From positions 310,001 through 374,000 of the forward strand of contig JASCOH010000001.1 of the NCBI GenBank assembly GCA_029959295.1: DNA of 64,000 bases, written 5' to 3'. How positions within the stretch are numbered: position 1 is the first letter of the stretch; each line of letters begins with the position of its first letter. Source of the DNA: Flavobacteriaceae bacterium PS02334 (GTDB taxonomy: Bacteria; Bacteroidota; Bacteroidia; Flavobacteriales; Flavobacteriaceae). The notes under the pieces are model-generated. The model did no database searches. It was not told the origin of the DNA and was given only the letters and a program-made list of their open reading frames with translations. Position numbers and translations under genes: made by a program. Positions 26,020 through 34,296 of this stretch are shown here, one piece after another.

Positions 26020-26421
26020 ATGAAAAAGTTTGCATTAAAAACGTTGGCAGTCGTTTTATTTATATCTACCTCTTTAGCTTCTTGCAGCAATGATGATGGT
26101 GGCGAAACAATAATTCTGAAGAATTCATACCTGACTTCAGTCGAAGGGCCAACAACGGGAGCTGTAAATCAAAAGATCACTTTGACTACAAAATATATCG
26201 CTGAAAACGGCTGTGGTGCCTTTAACCAATTTAATGAGTTGCAAAACGGGAGTACAAAAACAATTGACGTGCAGGTAAAATATACTGGTGCAGATTGCGG
26301 TTCAACGCCTACAGAAATTACGACTCCTTATACATTTGAAGTAATCGAGCCAGGAACTTATACTTTTAAATTTAAGAAAAATGCTTCGCAGTTTATCACG
26401 CATGTGGTGACAATAGAATAA
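26020..26421 (+). CDS. Small lipoprotein, tandem copy 1
   Basis: A 133-residue lipoprotein (signal ending SLASC, Cys22). The mature part reads like one beta-sandwich domain and includes GAVNQKITLTTKYIAENGCG and, near the end, TYTFKFKKNASQFITHVV. The protein encoded 71 bp downstream has the same pattern, so the two genes are tandem paralogues. Probably exposed in the envelope. Function unknown. Confidence 0.75.
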   Translation: MKKFALKTLAVVLFISTSLASCSNDDGGETIILKNSYLTSVEGPTTGAVNQKITLTTKYIAENGCGAFNQFNELQNGSTKTIDVQVKYTGADCGSTPTEITTPYTFEVIEPGTYTFKFKKNASQFITHVVTIE

Positions 26422-26491
26422 TTTTTTATTTTTAAAAGCAACCTTTTAGGATTAAGTACATCTTTTGGAAGAACAAAAAAACCAAATTGCT

Positions 26492-26902
26492 ATGAAGCTT
26501 ATTTCTAAAACACTAATCATTTTATTGGCACTTGTATCGTTTGCAAGCTGTGATCTTGGCGGCGACAACGATACGCCGCAAAATTGCAATTACCAAGCAG
26601 GAATTGGAACAACTGCTGTAACCGGAGCAACAACTGCTGCTTTAAACGAAGAAATTACATTGACGGTTTCATTTACTTTGGCAAACAATTGCGGTTCGTT
26701 TCTTTTATATAATGAAGTAAACCAAAGCAATAATGACAAGATTATTACCGTAAATGCTAAGTTTGAAGGCTGTGGTTGTGATAACATTGAAGTTAGAAAA
26801 ACGGCTCCGTATAAATTTAAAGCCATCGCTGCAGGTGTTTACAACCTGAAATTCAGAAAAAATAATACTGAATATATCACGCACACAATAACTGTCAGCT
26901 AA
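26492..26902 (+). CDS. Small lipoprotein, tandem copy 2
   Basis: A 136-residue lipoprotein from MKLISKTL (signal ending SFASC, Cys20). The mature domain repeats the layout of the previous protein: ALNEEITLTVSFTLANNCG, then a Cys-rich turn (EGCGCDN) and a closing YNLKFRKNNTEYITHTI. Both keep a pair of cysteines at similar places. It is followed by a strong terminator, so the pair forms one unit. Confidence 0.75.
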   Translation: MKLISKTLIILLALVSFASCDLGGDNDTPQNCNYQAGIGTTAVTGATTAALNEEITLTVSFTLANNCGSFLLYNEVNQSNNDKIITVNAKFEGCGCDNIEVRKTAPYKFKAIAAGVYNLKFRKNNTEYITHTITVS

Positions 26903-26918
26903 TTCAGAAAAAATACAG

Positions 26919-26949
26919 AAAAAGCACCAGCGAAAACTGGTGCTTTTTT
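26919..26949 (+). terminator. Terminator of the lipoprotein pair
   Basis: AAAGCACCAG (26921-26930) and CTGGTGCTTT (26937-26946) form a 10-bp stem with loop CGAAAA and a T-run. Confidence 0.92.
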
Positions 26950-27015
26950 ATTTTAAGAAAATTCAGACTTGCCAAAAACAAAAATTAGGCATAAATTTAC
27001 TTTTATACTTTTCAA

Positions 27016-27864
27016 ATGAATATTACGATTTCAAACAATATGCTTACGGCTACAATCAATTCCAAAGGAGCCGAATTAAATTCCTTAAAAACACGAAACA
27101 GAGAATATATCTGGGAAGGAAATCCAGAATTTTGGGGCAAGCACTCGCCTGTTCTTTTCCCGATTGTGGGAACTTTAAAAGACAATTCTTATACTCATGA
27201 CAAACAAAAATTTGAACTTTCTCGTCATGGTTTTGCTCGTGATCATGAATTTAAGGTAATAGAATTTTCAGAAGATAAAGTTATCTTTTCACTTTCTTCT
27301 TCGTCGGAAACGCTAAAAATCTATCCTTTTGAATTTGAATTGCAGGTAATTTATACTTTGGAAAAAAATCAATTGAATATTCAATATAAGGTAATAAATA
27401 ACGGTTCTTCAAAATTGCCTTTTTCCATCGGAGGACATCCTGCTTTTGCCTTGCCAGGAAATTTTGAAAACTACTCTTTACTTTTTGAAAAGCAAGAAAC
27501 ATTAGAAAGCCATGAATTAGAAAATGATTTGGTTTCTGACAAAAAAAGAACTTTTGAATTGGAGGATAAGCAATTTCCTTTAAACTATACTGCTTTTGAA
27601 AATGACGCCTTGATTTTTAAAACCATGGAATCAAAATCTATTGCAATTCTTGAAAATCAAAAACCATTGTTTCGTTTTTCTTTTCAAGATTTTCCAAACT
27701 TCGGAATCTGGACAAAAATCGATGCCCCTTTTATTTGCCTTGAGCCTTGGCTGGGCTATTCTGATACTTCTGAATCAAACGGAAATTTATTTGAAAAGGA
27801 AGGAGTTGTCGTTTTAGAGGAAAATAAAATTTTTGAAGCTGGTTTTACTATTGAAATTTTATAA
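27016..27864 (+). CDS. Aldose 1-epimerase family protein
   Basis: A 282-residue galactose-mutarotase-like protein that would interconvert anomers of a sugar or sugar phosphate. It shows the family start LTATINSKGAELNSLK, the strand HSPVLFPIVGTLKD, LSRHGFARDHEF with the likely catalytic His, and FSIGGHPAF with the second His. The C-terminal ICLEPWLGYSD carries the expected Glu. Single gene. The exact sugar is unknown. Confidence 0.88.
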   Translation: MNITISNNMLTATINSKGAELNSLKTRNREYIWEGNPEFWGKHSPVLFPIVGTLKDNSYTHDKQKFELSRHGFARDHEFKVIEFSEDKVIFSLSSSSETLKIYPFEFELQVIYTLEKNQLNIQYKVINNGSSKLPFSIGGHPAFALPGNFENYSLLFEKQETLESHELENDLVSDKKRTFELEDKQFPLNYTAFENDALIFKTMESKSIAILENQKPLFRFSFQDFPNFGIWTKIDAPFICLEPWLGYSDTSESNGNLFEKEGVVVLEENKIFEAGFTIEIL

Positions 27865-27904
27865 AAAACATTTCATTACTGTCACAAATAACACAATATT
27901 CTGT

Positions 27905-27912
27905 TATATTTG
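27905..27912 (+). promoter_or_regulatory. -7 promoter box of the ABC ATPase gene
   Basis: TATATTTG, an exact TAnnTTTG match, 19 bp before the start codon at 27932. No clear -33 TTG. Confidence 0.5.
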
Positions 27913-27931
27913 AATACTTATAGCACGAAAT

Positions 27932-29101
27932 ATGACAGAATTTGAAAAACAATTCCAAGAAATAAAAGGTTTTTTGGAATTTGAAGATTATTCGATACTC
28001 ACAAAAAGAATAATTGACTTGACGCTCGATACAGAATCTATTGCTTTTTATCAAAAAACCAATGATTTTTTAGATTGGCTTGATAAAAATGAAAACAATA
28101 CTTCTGATAAAAAACAGCAGTTTGAATTATTGCTAAATGAGTTGCATTTTGAGTTAAGTTTAAAAGAAGTTCCAGAAAAGCAATTGATTGTTTCGGCAAA
28201 AGAGTTGCGCAAAACCTATAATGGTGCCGGTTTTTCACTCGGCCCAATTGATTTAGAATTGCATCAAGGCGAAATCTTGGGTTTGGTAGGTGAAAACGGC
28301 AACGGAAAAACTACGCTGCTCAGGTTGCTTTGCGGCGAACTTTTTGCCACTCATGGAAAACTGAGCTATAATTTTGATTCAAGCGATCTCTTTGACTTGA
28401 GAACCCAGCTTGTCTACATTCCACAAAGAACAGCCACTTGGTATGGCTCTATGTTTGAAAATCTGCAATTCACAGCGTCAAGTTATGGCTATAAACCCGA
28501 AGAAAACAAGTTAATCGTTGAATTAATTATCGCGCGATTAAACTTAAGAAAATATAGAAACCACCGCTGGAAAGATTTATCTTCAGGCTATAAAATGCGT
28601 TTTGAATTGGCCCGAATGTTGCTCAGAAAACCAAAAATTTTGCTGATTGACGAACCTTTGGCCAACTTAGATATTTTGGCACAGCAAACGGTTTTAGAAG
28701 ATTTTAGAGCTATTGCCAAATCGCCTTTCCGACCAATCGGAATCGTCTTGAGTTCCCAACAATTATACGAAGTAGAAAAAACATCTGACCAAGTTATTTT
28801 CTTAAAACAAGGTGTTCAGAAAAACCTTCACGAACGAAATATCGTTTCAGAAACAAACGAAGAAATTATTCCAGAAATTAATCTGGTCATTGAATTTGAA
28901 AGCGAATGGAACCAAAACCAGCTGAACGATGCCTTTTCAGGCAGATTAGTTTCGATAAAATTCAACGGTGGCACTTTTATCGCCACGTTTTCTTCCGGAT
29001 TTTCTGCTTTTGATTTTCTTCAAGTTATCATTGAGAAGCGAATTCCACTGCAATATTACAGAGACATTTCAAAATCAACCAGAAGATTCTTCGTTTCTTA
29101 A
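27932..29101 (+). CDS. ABC transporter ATP-binding protein with extra N-terminal domain
   Basis: A 389-residue ATPase. Walker A is GENGNGKT (120-127), the signature is LSSGYKMRFELA, and Walker B is ILLIDEPLANLD. Before the ATPase comes a helical domain of about 85 residues that is not part of the standard fold. After it lies a C-terminal domain of about 85 residues. The gene for a multi-pass membrane protein follows after 11 bp, so the two probably form one transporter or membrane-bound machine. The substrate is unknown. Confidence 0.88.
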   Translation: MTEFEKQFQEIKGFLEFEDYSILTKRIIDLTLDTESIAFYQKTNDFLDWLDKNENNTSDKKQQFELLLNELHFELSLKEVPEKQLIVSAKELRKTYNGAGFSLGPIDLELHQGEILGLVGENGNGKTTLLRLLCGELFATHGKLSYNFDSSDLFDLRTQLVYIPQRTATWYGSMFENLQFTASSYGYKPEENKLIVELIIARLNLRKYRNHRWKDLSSGYKMRFELARMLLRKPKILLIDEPLANLDILAQQTVLEDFRAIAKSPFRPIGIVLSSQQLYEVEKTSDQVIFLKQGVQKNLHERNIVSETNEEIIPEINLVIEFESEWNQNQLNDAFSGRLVSIKFNGGTFIATFSSGFSAFDFLQVIIEKRIPLQYYRDISKSTRRFFVS

Positions 29102-29112
29102 AACTTATTCTT

Positions 29113-30615
29113 ATGTTTAAAAATATTCAAGATAAATTATTGATTAGCAATCCGTTGCTTTGGAATTTAAAAATAGTTCCGTTTGCTGCCATTGCCTTAT
29201 TTTTCCACATGATATTCTTTTTATTAGGTTATTCCAATGGTGAAGTCATCTTTAAAAATGACCCTTACGATTATTATGATTCAGGTTTTGACACGGCCGT
29301 AGTTATTTTTTTCAGCGTTGTGATATCGATATTGATAACCATCGTTTGGCTGGTTTTATATTCTAGAAATAACGCTTTCAAGTCCTTTTACCCAAAATCA
29401 AACTTTTCATTATTCAAAGAATTCCTTTACATATTGCTATTTTGCACGCTTACCAGTTCTTTTACGCTGACTTATTTATCTGCAAGTGATTTCCGCACCA
29501 GAAATTATTTTACAGAAAATGAAGTCACAAAAAAACTTGAAATTTTAAGCCTTTCTTCCGTATTTCTCGACGGTGCTTTTATTGAAAGCAATTATGAAAG
29601 CGTGCTGGTCGATGGCCAATATAAAAATCAGCCCCGCGAGAATTTTAAATATCGCGACAGAACTTACAGCTTGAGTTCTTTGATGAATAAAAGAGTTGAA
29701 AATGATGCCTATTACATGACATCTTCTGATTCTGTATTGAATGCCAAGGTAAAAAATTGGCTATATGAAAACAAAAAAGATTCTGTAAGATGGGTTCTTA
29801 CAGAATTTATGAAAATTGCAAAAAAACAAAATCTTCAGTCCAATATCACTGCTGAAAAATGGCTGTCTTTAGTTTATGACTATCCAAAATTTGAAAATTA
29901 CACCATTATAAATAAGTCAAAAGACCGAGATGATTATCCTTATGAAACAGCCTATGCTGTAGATTCAACTTCAGCTGTTGGCGTTGTTGTGGAAAATGTA
30001 AGACAGCCGTCATCCACTTATTATGTTCCTTATCAGTCCTTAAAAAATGGCTATCAAGAAATTGCAAAAGCACACCAAAATCCGACAATAAATCTAGATT
30101 CGCTTTATTTTTATCTTTATTTTGCTATCGGTTTAGCTATCGCAATCTTTTCATTTAAGGTAACTTCAGGCAGAAATTGGCTCATTGCCTTGGTTTCGCT
30201 TGGCGTAGTTTCATTAATCACCGGAATTTTCTCAGCCATGAGCGGTGGCACAGCTTTCTTTATATTTTATTTATTGATATTTTTTGGACTTCTCATCCAT
30301 TTTTTCTCAACGCTCGCATCGCGCTCTGGCAAAGGAATTTCGGGCATTACACTAAATCAAATTCTGTGGCTTTTCCCGTCATTTTTCCCTACACTTTATT
30401 TTTGTATTTTAGACATAGCAAAATCATCATCCAATTATTACAACAGTTCAGGAAAATATGTAAACGGAATGTTTGTTAACGAAAGCTTCCCAAAAATCGA
30501 CTGGATGGAAAACCATTTTGCTGAAATGATGATTGCAAATATTGCCGTGATTATTCTTTTCATCTTCTTTTTCTCAGTGCAGATCAAGAAATGGAAAGGA
30601 ATTGCAGAAGATTAA
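29113..30615 (+). CDS. Multi-pass membrane partner of the ABC ATPase
   Basis: A 500-residue protein with about eight membrane segments: three near the N-terminus (about 23-42, 58-78 and 98-116), a soluble stretch of about 200 residues, then five more in the second half (from about 335 to 495). I do not recognise a permease family. The layout of a large soluble insert between two membrane groups is like ABC-2-type permeases with an extracytoplasmic domain. The ATPase gene directly upstream supports this reading. Confidence 0.75.
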   Translation: MFKNIQDKLLISNPLLWNLKIVPFAAIALFFHMIFFLLGYSNGEVIFKNDPYDYYDSGFDTAVVIFFSVVISILITIVWLVLYSRNNAFKSFYPKSNFSLFKEFLYILLFCTLTSSFTLTYLSASDFRTRNYFTENEVTKKLEILSLSSVFLDGAFIESNYESVLVDGQYKNQPRENFKYRDRTYSLSSLMNKRVENDAYYMTSSDSVLNAKVKNWLYENKKDSVRWVLTEFMKIAKKQNLQSNITAEKWLSLVYDYPKFENYTIINKSKDRDDYPYETAYAVDSTSAVGVVVENVRQPSSTYYVPYQSLKNGYQEIAKAHQNPTINLDSLYFYLYFAIGLAIAIFSFKVTSGRNWLIALVSLGVVSLITGIFSAMSGGTAFFIFYLLIFFGLLIHFFSTLASRSGKGISGITLNQILWLFPSFFPTLYFCILDIAKSSSNYYNSSGKYVNGMFVNESFPKIDWMENHFAEMMIANIAVIILFIFFFSVQIKKWKGIAED

Positions 30616-30624
30616 TTTTTTTTT

Positions 30625-30744
30625 GGAGCGAATGGTTCGGGCATTTTCAGCCCCGAAGCGTCGGGACAATTCGTGCTTTCTGCAATAGCTTTTCTCCGTA
30701 AACGGAAGAAAAGGCTACTGCAGTTCCCAAAGTTTCGAGAGGGC
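30625..30744 (-). repeat. Degenerate copy of the AGCCC dispersed repeat
   Basis: On the minus strand it starts TTTCTCAAATAGCCCTC, as in the copy at 4976-5092, and contains the hairpin CTTTTCTTCCG/CGGAGAAAAG. It lies between the ABC membrane protein and the VF530 gene. Confidence 0.45.
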
Positions 30745-30762
30745 TATTTGAGAAACGCTCCG

Positions 30763-30993
30763 CTATTTTGGAAACTTCGGAAGCGTGCGTACATACAAAT
30801 TTTCAACTTTAGCCCTCGCCCACTCCGTTTTTCTCAAAAAAGTCAGGCTTGATTTGATGCTCGGATTTTCAGTAAAACATTTGATTTTTATCATTTCTCC
30901 CAAAGTATCAAAACCATAGAAATCGACAAGCTGTTCTAAAATCTTTTGAAGCGTGATTCCGTGAAGCGGATTATTTTGCTGATTGTTTTCCAT
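30763..30993 (-). CDS. VF530-family DNA-binding protein
   Basis: A 76-residue protein that matches the VF530/DUF2132 family: [17 protein letters not shown] at the start and [22 protein letters not shown] in the middle. The family is described as small DNA-binding proteins. I start at MENNQQ because the -7 box at 30998-31005 lies just upstream and covers the region before it, giving a nearly leaderless mRNA. It stands divergent to the phosphatase gene. Confidence 0.88.
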   Translation of the reverse strand: MENNQQNNPLHGITLQKILEQLVDFYGFDTLGEMIKIKCFTENPSIKSSLTFLRKTEWARAKVENLYVRTLPKFPK

Positions 30994-30997
30994 TTTG

Positions 30998-31005
30998 CAA
31001 AAGTA
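30998..31005 (-). promoter_or_regulatory. -7 promoter box of the VF530 gene
   Basis: TACTTTTG on the minus strand, only four bases before the start codon, so the transcript should have almost no 5' UTR. Confidence 0.55.
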
Positions 31006-31080
31006 CAAAATTCATAAATTACTCTAAATTTATACTTTCCTAAAATGAAAAATTACTAATTTAAGGTATATTTTAAATTT

Positions 31081-31548
31081 ATGGAAAATAATAAAGACCA
31101 AAATCAGACCACAATTTATCTGATTCGCCATGCTGAAAAACAAGACGACACAAAAAACACAGACCTTTCAGCAGAAGGTTTCGAGCGTGCCGAAAATTGG
31201 AAAAAATATTTTGAAGATATAAAAATAGATGCTTTTTATTCCTCAGGCTTTCAGCGCGCAAGGCATACCTGCCAGCCAATGGCTTTTTCTAGAGATAAAA
31301 GTATTTCGATTTATAAAAATCATTTGATGGATCTGAAGAAAATACTTCAAAAACACAAGGGCGGAACTGTTTTGATTGTGGGACACAGCAATAGAATTCC
31401 AACATTTATCAACAACCTCTTGGGCGAAGAAAAATATCCTGAAATTTTGGAGCCAGAATTTGGAAATCTCTACATTATTAAGGAAATTGGCAATGAAATT
31501 TCAACCGAATTTATGGTTCCAATAATCAAACAAAATGCTTCAACTTAA
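31081..31548 (+). CDS. Histidine phosphatase family protein
   Basis: A 155-residue phosphoglycerate-mutase-like phosphatase. The catalytic RH motif is IRHAEK (about 16-21), and the second His lies in VGHSNRIPTF. The arginine of SSGFQRARHT completes the site. The substrate is unknown. The next gene overlaps its end by 14 bp, so both are made together. Confidence 0.88.
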   Translation: MENNKDQNQTTIYLIRHAEKQDDTKNTDLSAEGFERAENWKKYFEDIKIDAFYSSGFQRARHTCQPMAFSRDKSISIYKNHLMDLKKILQKHKGGTVLIVGHSNRIPTFINNLLGEEKYPEILEPEFGNLYIIKEIGNEISTEFMVPIIKQNAST

Positions 31549-32092
31549 CTTCACTCCTTTTCCTGTTTTAGAAACTGAAAATCTTATTTTAAGACAAATT
31601 TCCCCTGATGATGATCATGAAGTCTTTGAGATCAGATCGAACCCTGAAACGATGAAATTTATTCCAAGACCTTTGGCTGAAACCATTGAAGATGCGCAAA
31701 AATTCATTTTGGAATGCAATACTTCTATTGAAAAAAATGACCTTATCAACTGGGCAATTGCAAAAAAAGAAGACAATAAATTAATCGGAATGATTGGCTT
31801 TTTCAGAATGCAACCTGAAAATTTCAGAGGTGAAGTCGGTTATATTTTAAATCCAAATTTTCACGGAAAAGGAATCATGAAGGAAGCGCTCGAAAAAGCC
31901 TTACATTATGGCTTTGAAGTTTTAAATTTTCATTCAGTTGAAGCTGTAATTGATCCTAGAAATAGTGCTTCTGAAAGAATTCTACAGAAAACTGGGTTTG
32001 CAAAAGAAGCACATTTTAAAGAAAACTTTTTTTACAAAGAGGAATTTTTAGACACTGTAATTTACTCGCTCTTAAAAAGCAATCATAAATAG
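31535..32092 (+). CDS. GNAT N-acetyltransferase (RimJ/RimL type)
   Basis: A 185-residue acetyltransferase with the RimJ-like start ETENLILRQISPDDDHEVFE and the acetyl-CoA region GEVGYILNPNFHGKGIMKEA. The family acetylates protein N-termini, antibiotics or small molecules; this target is unknown. It overlaps the phosphatase gene and ends at a terminator. Confidence 0.88.
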   Translation: MLQLNFTPFPVLETENLILRQISPDDDHEVFEIRSNPETMKFIPRPLAETIEDAQKFILECNTSIEKNDLINWAIAKKEDNKLIGMIGFFRMQPENFRGEVGYILNPNFHGKGIMKEALEKALHYGFEVLNFHSVEAVIDPRNSASERILQKTGFAKEAHFKENFFYKEEFLDTVIYSLLKSNHK

Positions 32093-32120
32093 AAAAACCG
32101 CCTCATGACAAGCGGTTTTT
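32093..32120. terminator. Bidirectional terminator
   Basis: AAAAACCGC (32093-32101) and GCGGTTTTT (32112-32120) form a 9-bp stem between two converging genes. Confidence 0.85.
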
Positions 32121-32146
32121 CAAAAACTAAAAACTAAAGCAACTAC

Positions 32147-32824
32147 CTAAAATTTCATCCCAACGCCTAATCCGATAAGCCAAGGATTTATATCTACATC
32201 TGCCGGAATGCTCAAACCTGGCGCCAAATTTGAAGCATCAACAGTAACATCCGTTTTCAAGAAAAGCTTTTTTACATCAGCATTTACGAAGAAGGTATCA
32301 TCGATCATCAGATCAAATCCTACTTGAAAAGCATATCCGAAAGAATTGTCATATTTGATATCTTTCACTACGTTTCCTTGTTTTTCATTGTAGAAAATGG
32401 TGTAATTCACGCCTGCTCCAACATAAGGCCTGAAAACTTCTTCTGTCAAAAAGTGATATTGAAGCGTCAAAGTCGGAGGCAAAAGATAAACGCTTCCTAA
32501 ATCAATATCTGCAGAAGTTGGTCCGCCGATTGCAGAAATATCAGAACCAACAGTATTCACTTCGTGTTTTGTCGTTCCTAAAATCAATTCAGCCGCAATA
32601 TTTTTTGTAAAAAAATAAGTAAAATCTAATTCAGGAATTAATGTATTCGAGATATTTACATCACCTCCGATCACACCAATATTAGCACTCTCATCAGGAA
32701 CAACGCCAACCCCGCGAACACGAACTTGCCATCTTTTAAAATCTTCGGTTTTATTTTCTTGTGCGTTTGTAAAATTTACGCTCAATAATGACACGGCCAT
32801 CATTGCAAAAACTATTTTTTTCAT
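32147..32824 (-). CDS. OmpW-family outer membrane barrel
   Basis: A 225-residue protein with a signal peptide (1-21) and a small eight-stranded outer membrane barrel pattern of the OmpW family: WQVRVRGVGVVPDES at the start, LPPTLTLQYHF, FRPYVGAGVNYTIFYNE and a closing NPWLIGLGVGMKF with terminal Phe. The family is linked to uptake or efflux of small hydrophobic molecules. Single gene with its own -7 box. Confidence 0.9.
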   Translation of the reverse strand: MKKIVFAMMAVSLLSVNFTNAQENKTEDFKRWQVRVRGVGVVPDESANIGVIGGDVNISNTLIPELDFTYFFTKNIAAELILGTTKHEVNTVGSDISAIGGPTSADIDLGSVYLLPPTLTLQYHFLTEEVFRPYVGAGVNYTIFYNEKQGNVVKDIKYDNSFGYAFQVGFDLMIDDTFFVNADVKKLFLKTDVTVDASNLAPGLSIPADVDINPWLIGLGVGMKF

Positions 32825-32848
32825 CTTGTTTTGGTTTTAATTATGAGT

Positions 32849-32856
32849 CAAATTTA
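32849..32856 (-). promoter_or_regulatory. -7 promoter box of the OmpW-family gene
   Basis: TAAATTTG on the minus strand, 24 bp before the start codon. Confidence 0.5.
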
Positions 32857-32932
32857 AGGAGCAACTCCAACGTAAAAACTGACAAAAATCATAGTTTTAA
32901 GATTTTTTTATGGTAGAATTTTTTAACGTACA

Positions 32933-32963
32933 TTGCCGTTTCATTATATTGTTGTTACATTTG
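32933..32963 (+). promoter_or_regulatory. Promoter of smpB
   Basis: TTG (32933-32935) and TACATTTG (32956-32963) are 20 bp apart. The start codon follows after seven bases, so the 5' UTR is nearly absent. Confidence 0.7.
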
Positions 32964-32970
32964 CAATCCT

Positions 32971-33426
32971 ATGCTGAAAACCATAAACATATTAAATAAA
33001 AGAGCCCGTTTCGATTTTGAAATAATCGAAAAATATACGGCAGGAATAGTCTTAACCGGAACTGAAATAAAATCTATCCGCTTAGGAAAAGCGAACATTA
33101 CAGAAAGTTTTTGCGAATTCAGCGACGGCAATGAGCTTTTTGCCATCAATATGTATATTGAAGAATATGCGTTTGGAAATCAATTCAACCATAAAGCCAG
33201 GAACGAACGAAAGCTTTTATTAAACAAGAGAGAGTTGAAAACACTCGCCAAAAACGTTCAAGCAAAAGGATTGACAATTGTACCGCTGAAACTTTTTACG
33301 AATGAAAAAGGAATGGCAAAATTAGATATTGGCTTGGCAAGAGGTAAAAAAACCTACGATAAAAGAGAATCTCTGAAAGAACAAGATACCAAAAGAGATC
33401 TTGACAGAATCAAAAAATCATTTTAG
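32971..33426 (+). CDS. smpB: SsrA-binding protein
   Basis: Small RNA-binding protein that brings tmRNA to stalled ribosomes in trans-translation. The 151-residue protein has the family blocks [41 protein letters not shown] and the basic tail [15 protein letters not shown]. Single gene with a promoter directly before the start. The tmRNA gene itself is not in the window. Confidence 0.97.
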   Translation: MLKTINILNKRARFDFEIIEKYTAGIVLTGTEIKSIRLGKANITESFCEFSDGNELFAINMYIEEYAFGNQFNHKARNERKLLLNKRELKTLAKNVQAKGLTIVPLKLFTNEKGMAKLDIGLARGKKTYDKRESLKEQDTKRDLDRIKKSF

Positions 33427-33433
33427 TTGAAAT

Positions 33434-33463
33434 AAAAAGTCCTGCAAATTGCAGGACTTTTTA
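33434..33463. terminator. Bidirectional terminator between smpB and pcm
   Basis: GTCCTGC-AAATT-GCAGGAC flanked by an A-run on one side and a T-run on the other. It can end both converging genes. Confidence 0.92.
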
Positions 33464-33464
33464 T

Positions 33465-34106
33465 TTAATTTTTATTTTCTAATAAAGGTACGAATCGAAA
33501 TTCTCCAAATTCGTGCTTTTCAAATTGCGTTTCATTTTTGCGAATCAGCATCGTCATAATCTGGTGTTCTTCACCAAGCGGAATAACCAGCCTTCCACCT
33601 ATTTTTAACTGCGCCATCAAAGGTTTTGGAATTATTGGCGCACCGGCTGTAACGATTATACTATCAAATGGCCCATAATTTGGAAGTCCTTTATATCCGT
33701 CGCCAAAAGACAAATGCTTTGGCCTAATTCCTAATTTTGGCAATAATAATGAAGTCGTCTTGAACAATTCATTTTGTCTTTCAACGCTGTAAACCTTTGC
33801 TCCCATCGTATACAAAACGGCCGTTTGGTAACCAGAACCTGTTCCAATTTCTAAAACTTTGTCGTCTTTTTTAACTTCTAGCAATTGAGATTGGAAAGCA
33901 ACTGTGTAAGGTTGTGAAATCGTTTGCCCTGCACCAATTGGAAAAGCTTTGTCTTGATAAGCATAATCTTCAAAGCTAGAGTTTAAAAACAAGTGTCGAG
34001 GAATTTTTTTAATGGCTTCCAAGACGTTTTTATCAGTAATCCCTTTCTGTTCTAAAACGGTTACTAATTGATTGCGAAGTCCTTGATGTTTGGCTGTATC
34101 TTTCAA
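33465..34106 (-). CDS. pcm: Protein-L-isoaspartate O-methyltransferase
   Basis: Repairs damaged aspartyl/asparaginyl residues by methylating L-isoaspartate with S-adenosylmethionine. The 213-residue protein shows GQTISQPYTVAFQSQLL, the SAM site LEIGTGSGYQTAVL and GPFDSIIVTAGAP. The start codon is TTG (34106-34104); an in-frame TAA lies five codons upstream and no ATG fits. It converges with smpB and shares a terminator. Confidence 0.95.
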   Translation of the reverse strand: MKDTAKHQGLRNQLVTVLEQKGITDKNVLEAIKKIPRHLFLNSSFEDYAYQDKAFPIGAGQTISQPYTVAFQSQLLEVKKDDKVLEIGTGSGYQTAVLYTMGAKVYSVERQNELFKTTSLLLPKLGIRPKHLSFGDGYKGLPNYGPFDSIIVTAGAPIIPKPLMAQLKIGGRLVIPLGEEHQIMTMLIRKNETQFEKHEFGEFRFVPLLENKN

Positions 34107-34137
34107 AATTTGGAGGAATTAATTTCGGTAAAAATAG

Positions 34138-34145
34138 CAAAAGTA
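34138..34145 (-). promoter_or_regulatory. -7 promoter box of pcm
   Basis: TACTTTTG on the minus strand, 31 bp before the TTG start codon. Confidence 0.5.
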
Positions 34146-34258
34146 AAGTCGAAAGTCAAAAGTCGAAAGTCGAAAGTTTGAACAATCGTTCTAAATACTT
34201 GAATCATTCACTTTTGAGCCTAAACTTTATGACTTTAAGGCTTTAAGACTTTCGACTT
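34143..34258. repeat. AAAGTCGAAAGTC simple repeat with inverted partner
   Basis: Units of AAGTCGA/AAGTCAA run from about 34143 to 34180. A complementary stretch (GACTTTAAGGCTTTAAGACT) lies at 34231-34250. A related inverted pair occurs at 36494-36565. Such low-complexity text sits between genes in this lineage and has no known role. Confidence 0.55.
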
Positions 34259-34272
34259 TGAACAATTAATCT

Positions 34273-34280
34273 TATTTTTG
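34273..34280 (+). promoter_or_regulatory. -7 promoter box of the oxidoreductase gene
   Basis: TATTTTTG, 16 bp before the start codon at 34297. No clear -33 element. Confidence 0.45.
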
Positions 34281-34296
34281 TGGAAAATACATTTAT

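Noticed and set aside
26940-27200. 86-codon ORF overlapping the aldose epimerase start
   Set aside because: It begins in the lipoprotein terminator and runs out of frame through the epimerase.
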